From Rouxiella sp. S1S-2 (GTDB lineage Bacteria; Pseudomonadota; Gammaproteobacteria; Enterobacterales; Enterobacteriaceae): a stretch of DNA of 64,000 nt. The notes beneath the pieces are model-generated. The model ran no database searches, was not told the origin of the DNA, and worked only from the letters and a program-made list of their open reading frames with translations. Positions 62,832-64,000 of this stretch are shown here, in pieces. The DNA lies in contig NZ_WFKL01000001.1 of the NCBI RefSeq assembly GCF_009208105.1, forward strand, positions 2,480,001 through 2,544,000, read 5' to 3'. The position numbers and the translations under genes were made by a program. Within the stretch, counting starts at the first letter, position 1, and each line of letters opens with the position of its first letter.

Positions 62832-64000
62832 TTAAGCGTGTGAATTGAGCGGAAACGACGGCGTGAAAAGAGGGCTACACGGTGGATGCTGAAAGCTTCT
62901 TTCTGGATAAGTGAGCATCAGCTTTTCAAATTGCCGCTGCGCCTGATGATGAAGCTGGTCAAGATCAACTCGCCGTTTCACCAATTGCCGGTCCCAAACC
63001 ACTTTTTCACCGGCAATAATCACCCCGCGCACGTCGCGCCCATTACCGTTAATCACCACCGCCGTAATGGGGTCAAAAATCTGCCCCATCGCCGGCTCGG
63101 CGAGTGAAATAATCGTGATATCAGCCTGCGCACCGGGGCAAAGGCGGCCAATATCCTCACGGCCCAATGCCTTTGCCCCGCCCAAAGTAGCCATGCGGTA
63201 ATAGTCGGCGGCGCTGGCAGCCTGAACATTTTGCGTCACCACGCGGCTTAACAAGGCACCAAGATGCATATTGGTCAGCATATCCGGTGGAAAGGTGTCG
63301 GTGCCTAATCCCATATTTACGCCCGCTTCTCTCAGTGGAAGATACTGCTCCAGATACTTGGCGTGACGGCCTGAAACCAGTGGACAAAGCACCAGATTAG
63401 CGTCGGAGTCGGCCAGCAGTCTGATATCTCTGGCAATACTGGCCTGCGTCGGTGACTTTCCGCCGAGAAACTGACCGTGCGGCAGCAGCATTTTGTTGTG
63501 CAATAGCCCGGCGTCAGCCAGCACCTGCAGCGACGAGCGCCCTTGAAAGCGGCGGTCTACTTCATTGACTTCAAGCTCGCTCTGGCAGCAGTGCAACCGA
63601 ACGCTGCAGCCCTGACGATGCGCGGTTTCGCTCAGCGCGGCGAGCAGGGCGGGCGTAGAGCCTTCGATGCGATCAGGGGCTAAAAAGCCGCGTAGTATTG
63701 GGGACCCGCGGGAATTGATTTCTTCGATAAAACGTTCTGCCTCCTCAAGACCCGCCAGCCCACGTTCTTCGTCAAAGCGCATGCCAATTTGGCCGTCGGC
63801 CTCAACCACGCTGTGCCCTGACATAAACGCCGGACCCAGCCACGCCCGCAGTCCGAGAGATTCAGCCACGTCCGCCGCGTGGCGATATTCATCGGTATCC
63901 TCAGCCCATTGTCGATACAGAATGGAGGTGATAGGCACTGCGCTGGTCACACCGTTGAGCAACAGATGAGTATAGGCATACAGCTTGTTAAAATTGAGCT
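62832..64000 (-). CDS. ATZ/TRZ-type amidohydrolase, N-terminus outside the window
   Basis: The frame stays open through the last base of the window (reading NKLYAYTHLLLNGVTSAVPI at its upper end), so the gene begins beyond it; the visible part is about 388 residues. It shows VRLHCCQSELEV (metal-binding His), MLLPHGQFLG, LVLCPLVSGRH and GLGTDTFPPDML with catalytic Asp, then GRLCPGAQADITII. These fit the atrazine chlorohydrolase / guanine-deaminase-like group. The N-terminal HxH is missing from view. It probably joins the first amidohydrolase in one catabolic route. Confidence 0.85.
   Translation of the reverse strand, partial: LNFNKLYAYTHLLLNGVTSAVPITSILYRQWAEDTDEYRHAADVAESLGLRAWLGPAFMSGHSVVEADGQIGMRFDEERGLAGLEEAERFIEEINSRGSPILRGFLAPDRIEGSTPALLAALSETAHRQGCSVRLHCCQSELEVNEVDRRFQGRSSLQVLADAGLLHNKMLLPHGQFLGGKSPTQASIARDIRLLADSDANLVLCPLVSGRHAKYLEQYLPLREAGVNMGLGTDTFPPDMLTNMHLGALLSRVVTQNVQAASAADYYRMATLGGAKALGREDIGRLCPGAQADITIISLAEPAMGQIFDPITAVVINGNGRDVRGVIIAGEKVVWDRQLVKRRVDLDQLHHQAQRQFEKLMLTYPERSFQHPPCSPLFTPSFPLNSHA

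Overview
The window is chromosomal DNA from an enterobacterium (Enterobacterales). Most of it aligns, gene by gene and from memory, with the Escherichia coli ttcA / ydbJ-hslJ-ldhA / ydbH-ynbE-ydbL / azoR-hrpA / asr-ydgD / rstAB-folM / ydgH-pntAB / uspE-fnr neighbourhood. Protein divergence and the extra genes (glucosylglycerate synthesis, a GbpA-like LPMO, an alginate-lyase-family protein) point away from E. coli itself and towards a Yersiniaceae-like genus of the Rahnella/Ewingella/Rouxiella/Serratia type. That genus-level placement is an inference. I see no rRNA, tRNA, CRISPR array, integrase or intact insertion sequence.

Layout. 1-2.0 kb: end of a peptide-type ABC importer (permease fragment and fused double ATPase). 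2.1-7.5 kb: ttcA, an alginate-lyase-family secreted protein, an MgtC-family membrane protein, ydbJ, hslJ, ldhA. 7.6-10.9 kb: ydbH-ynbE-ydbL, an envelope lipid-transport operon. 11-17.5 kb: azoR, hrpA, secreted protease ydgD, a tiny ydgU-like membrane peptide, and an acid-shock gene asr enlarged by tandem 60-bp repeats. 17.9-22.3 kb: M32 carboxypeptidase, rstB/rstA, folM. 22.3-29.4 kb: a small orphan gene behind three iteron-like repeats, ydgH, pntAB, and an AA10 LPMO behind a perfect palindrome. 29.5-34.3 kb: uspE, fnr with its own FNR box, and a two-gene glucosylglycerate operon (gpgP-gpgS). 34.6-39.8 kb: smrA, apbE, pbpG-like, glgX. 40-45.1 kb: 2-hydroxyacid dehydrogenase, cbl, rluF, a three-domain rhodanese protein, yjbD.

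45.1-64 kb looks more accessory: a DHA2 efflux pump with a LysR regulator, a GNAT, a Fur-box-linked siderophore-binding protein facing a TonB-dependent receptor, Rossmann-fold oxidoreductases, a three-gene Fe/phosphonate-type ABC importer, a relic of an Ner/SfsB-type regulator, and a catabolic-looking group (FCD-type GntR regulator, two amidohydrolases, a SnoaL-like protein). A conspicuous triple-palindrome operator lies between the first amidohydrolase and the SnoaL-like gene.

How parts may work together: RstA boxes upstream of asr connect it to the nearby rstAB genes; Fur sites connect the periplasmic siderophore-binding protein to the receptor; gpgP and gpgS together would make glucosylglycerate from an NDP-glucose and 3-phosphoglycerate; the GntR/amidohydrolase group probably degrades a nitrogen heterocycle or amide of unknown identity.
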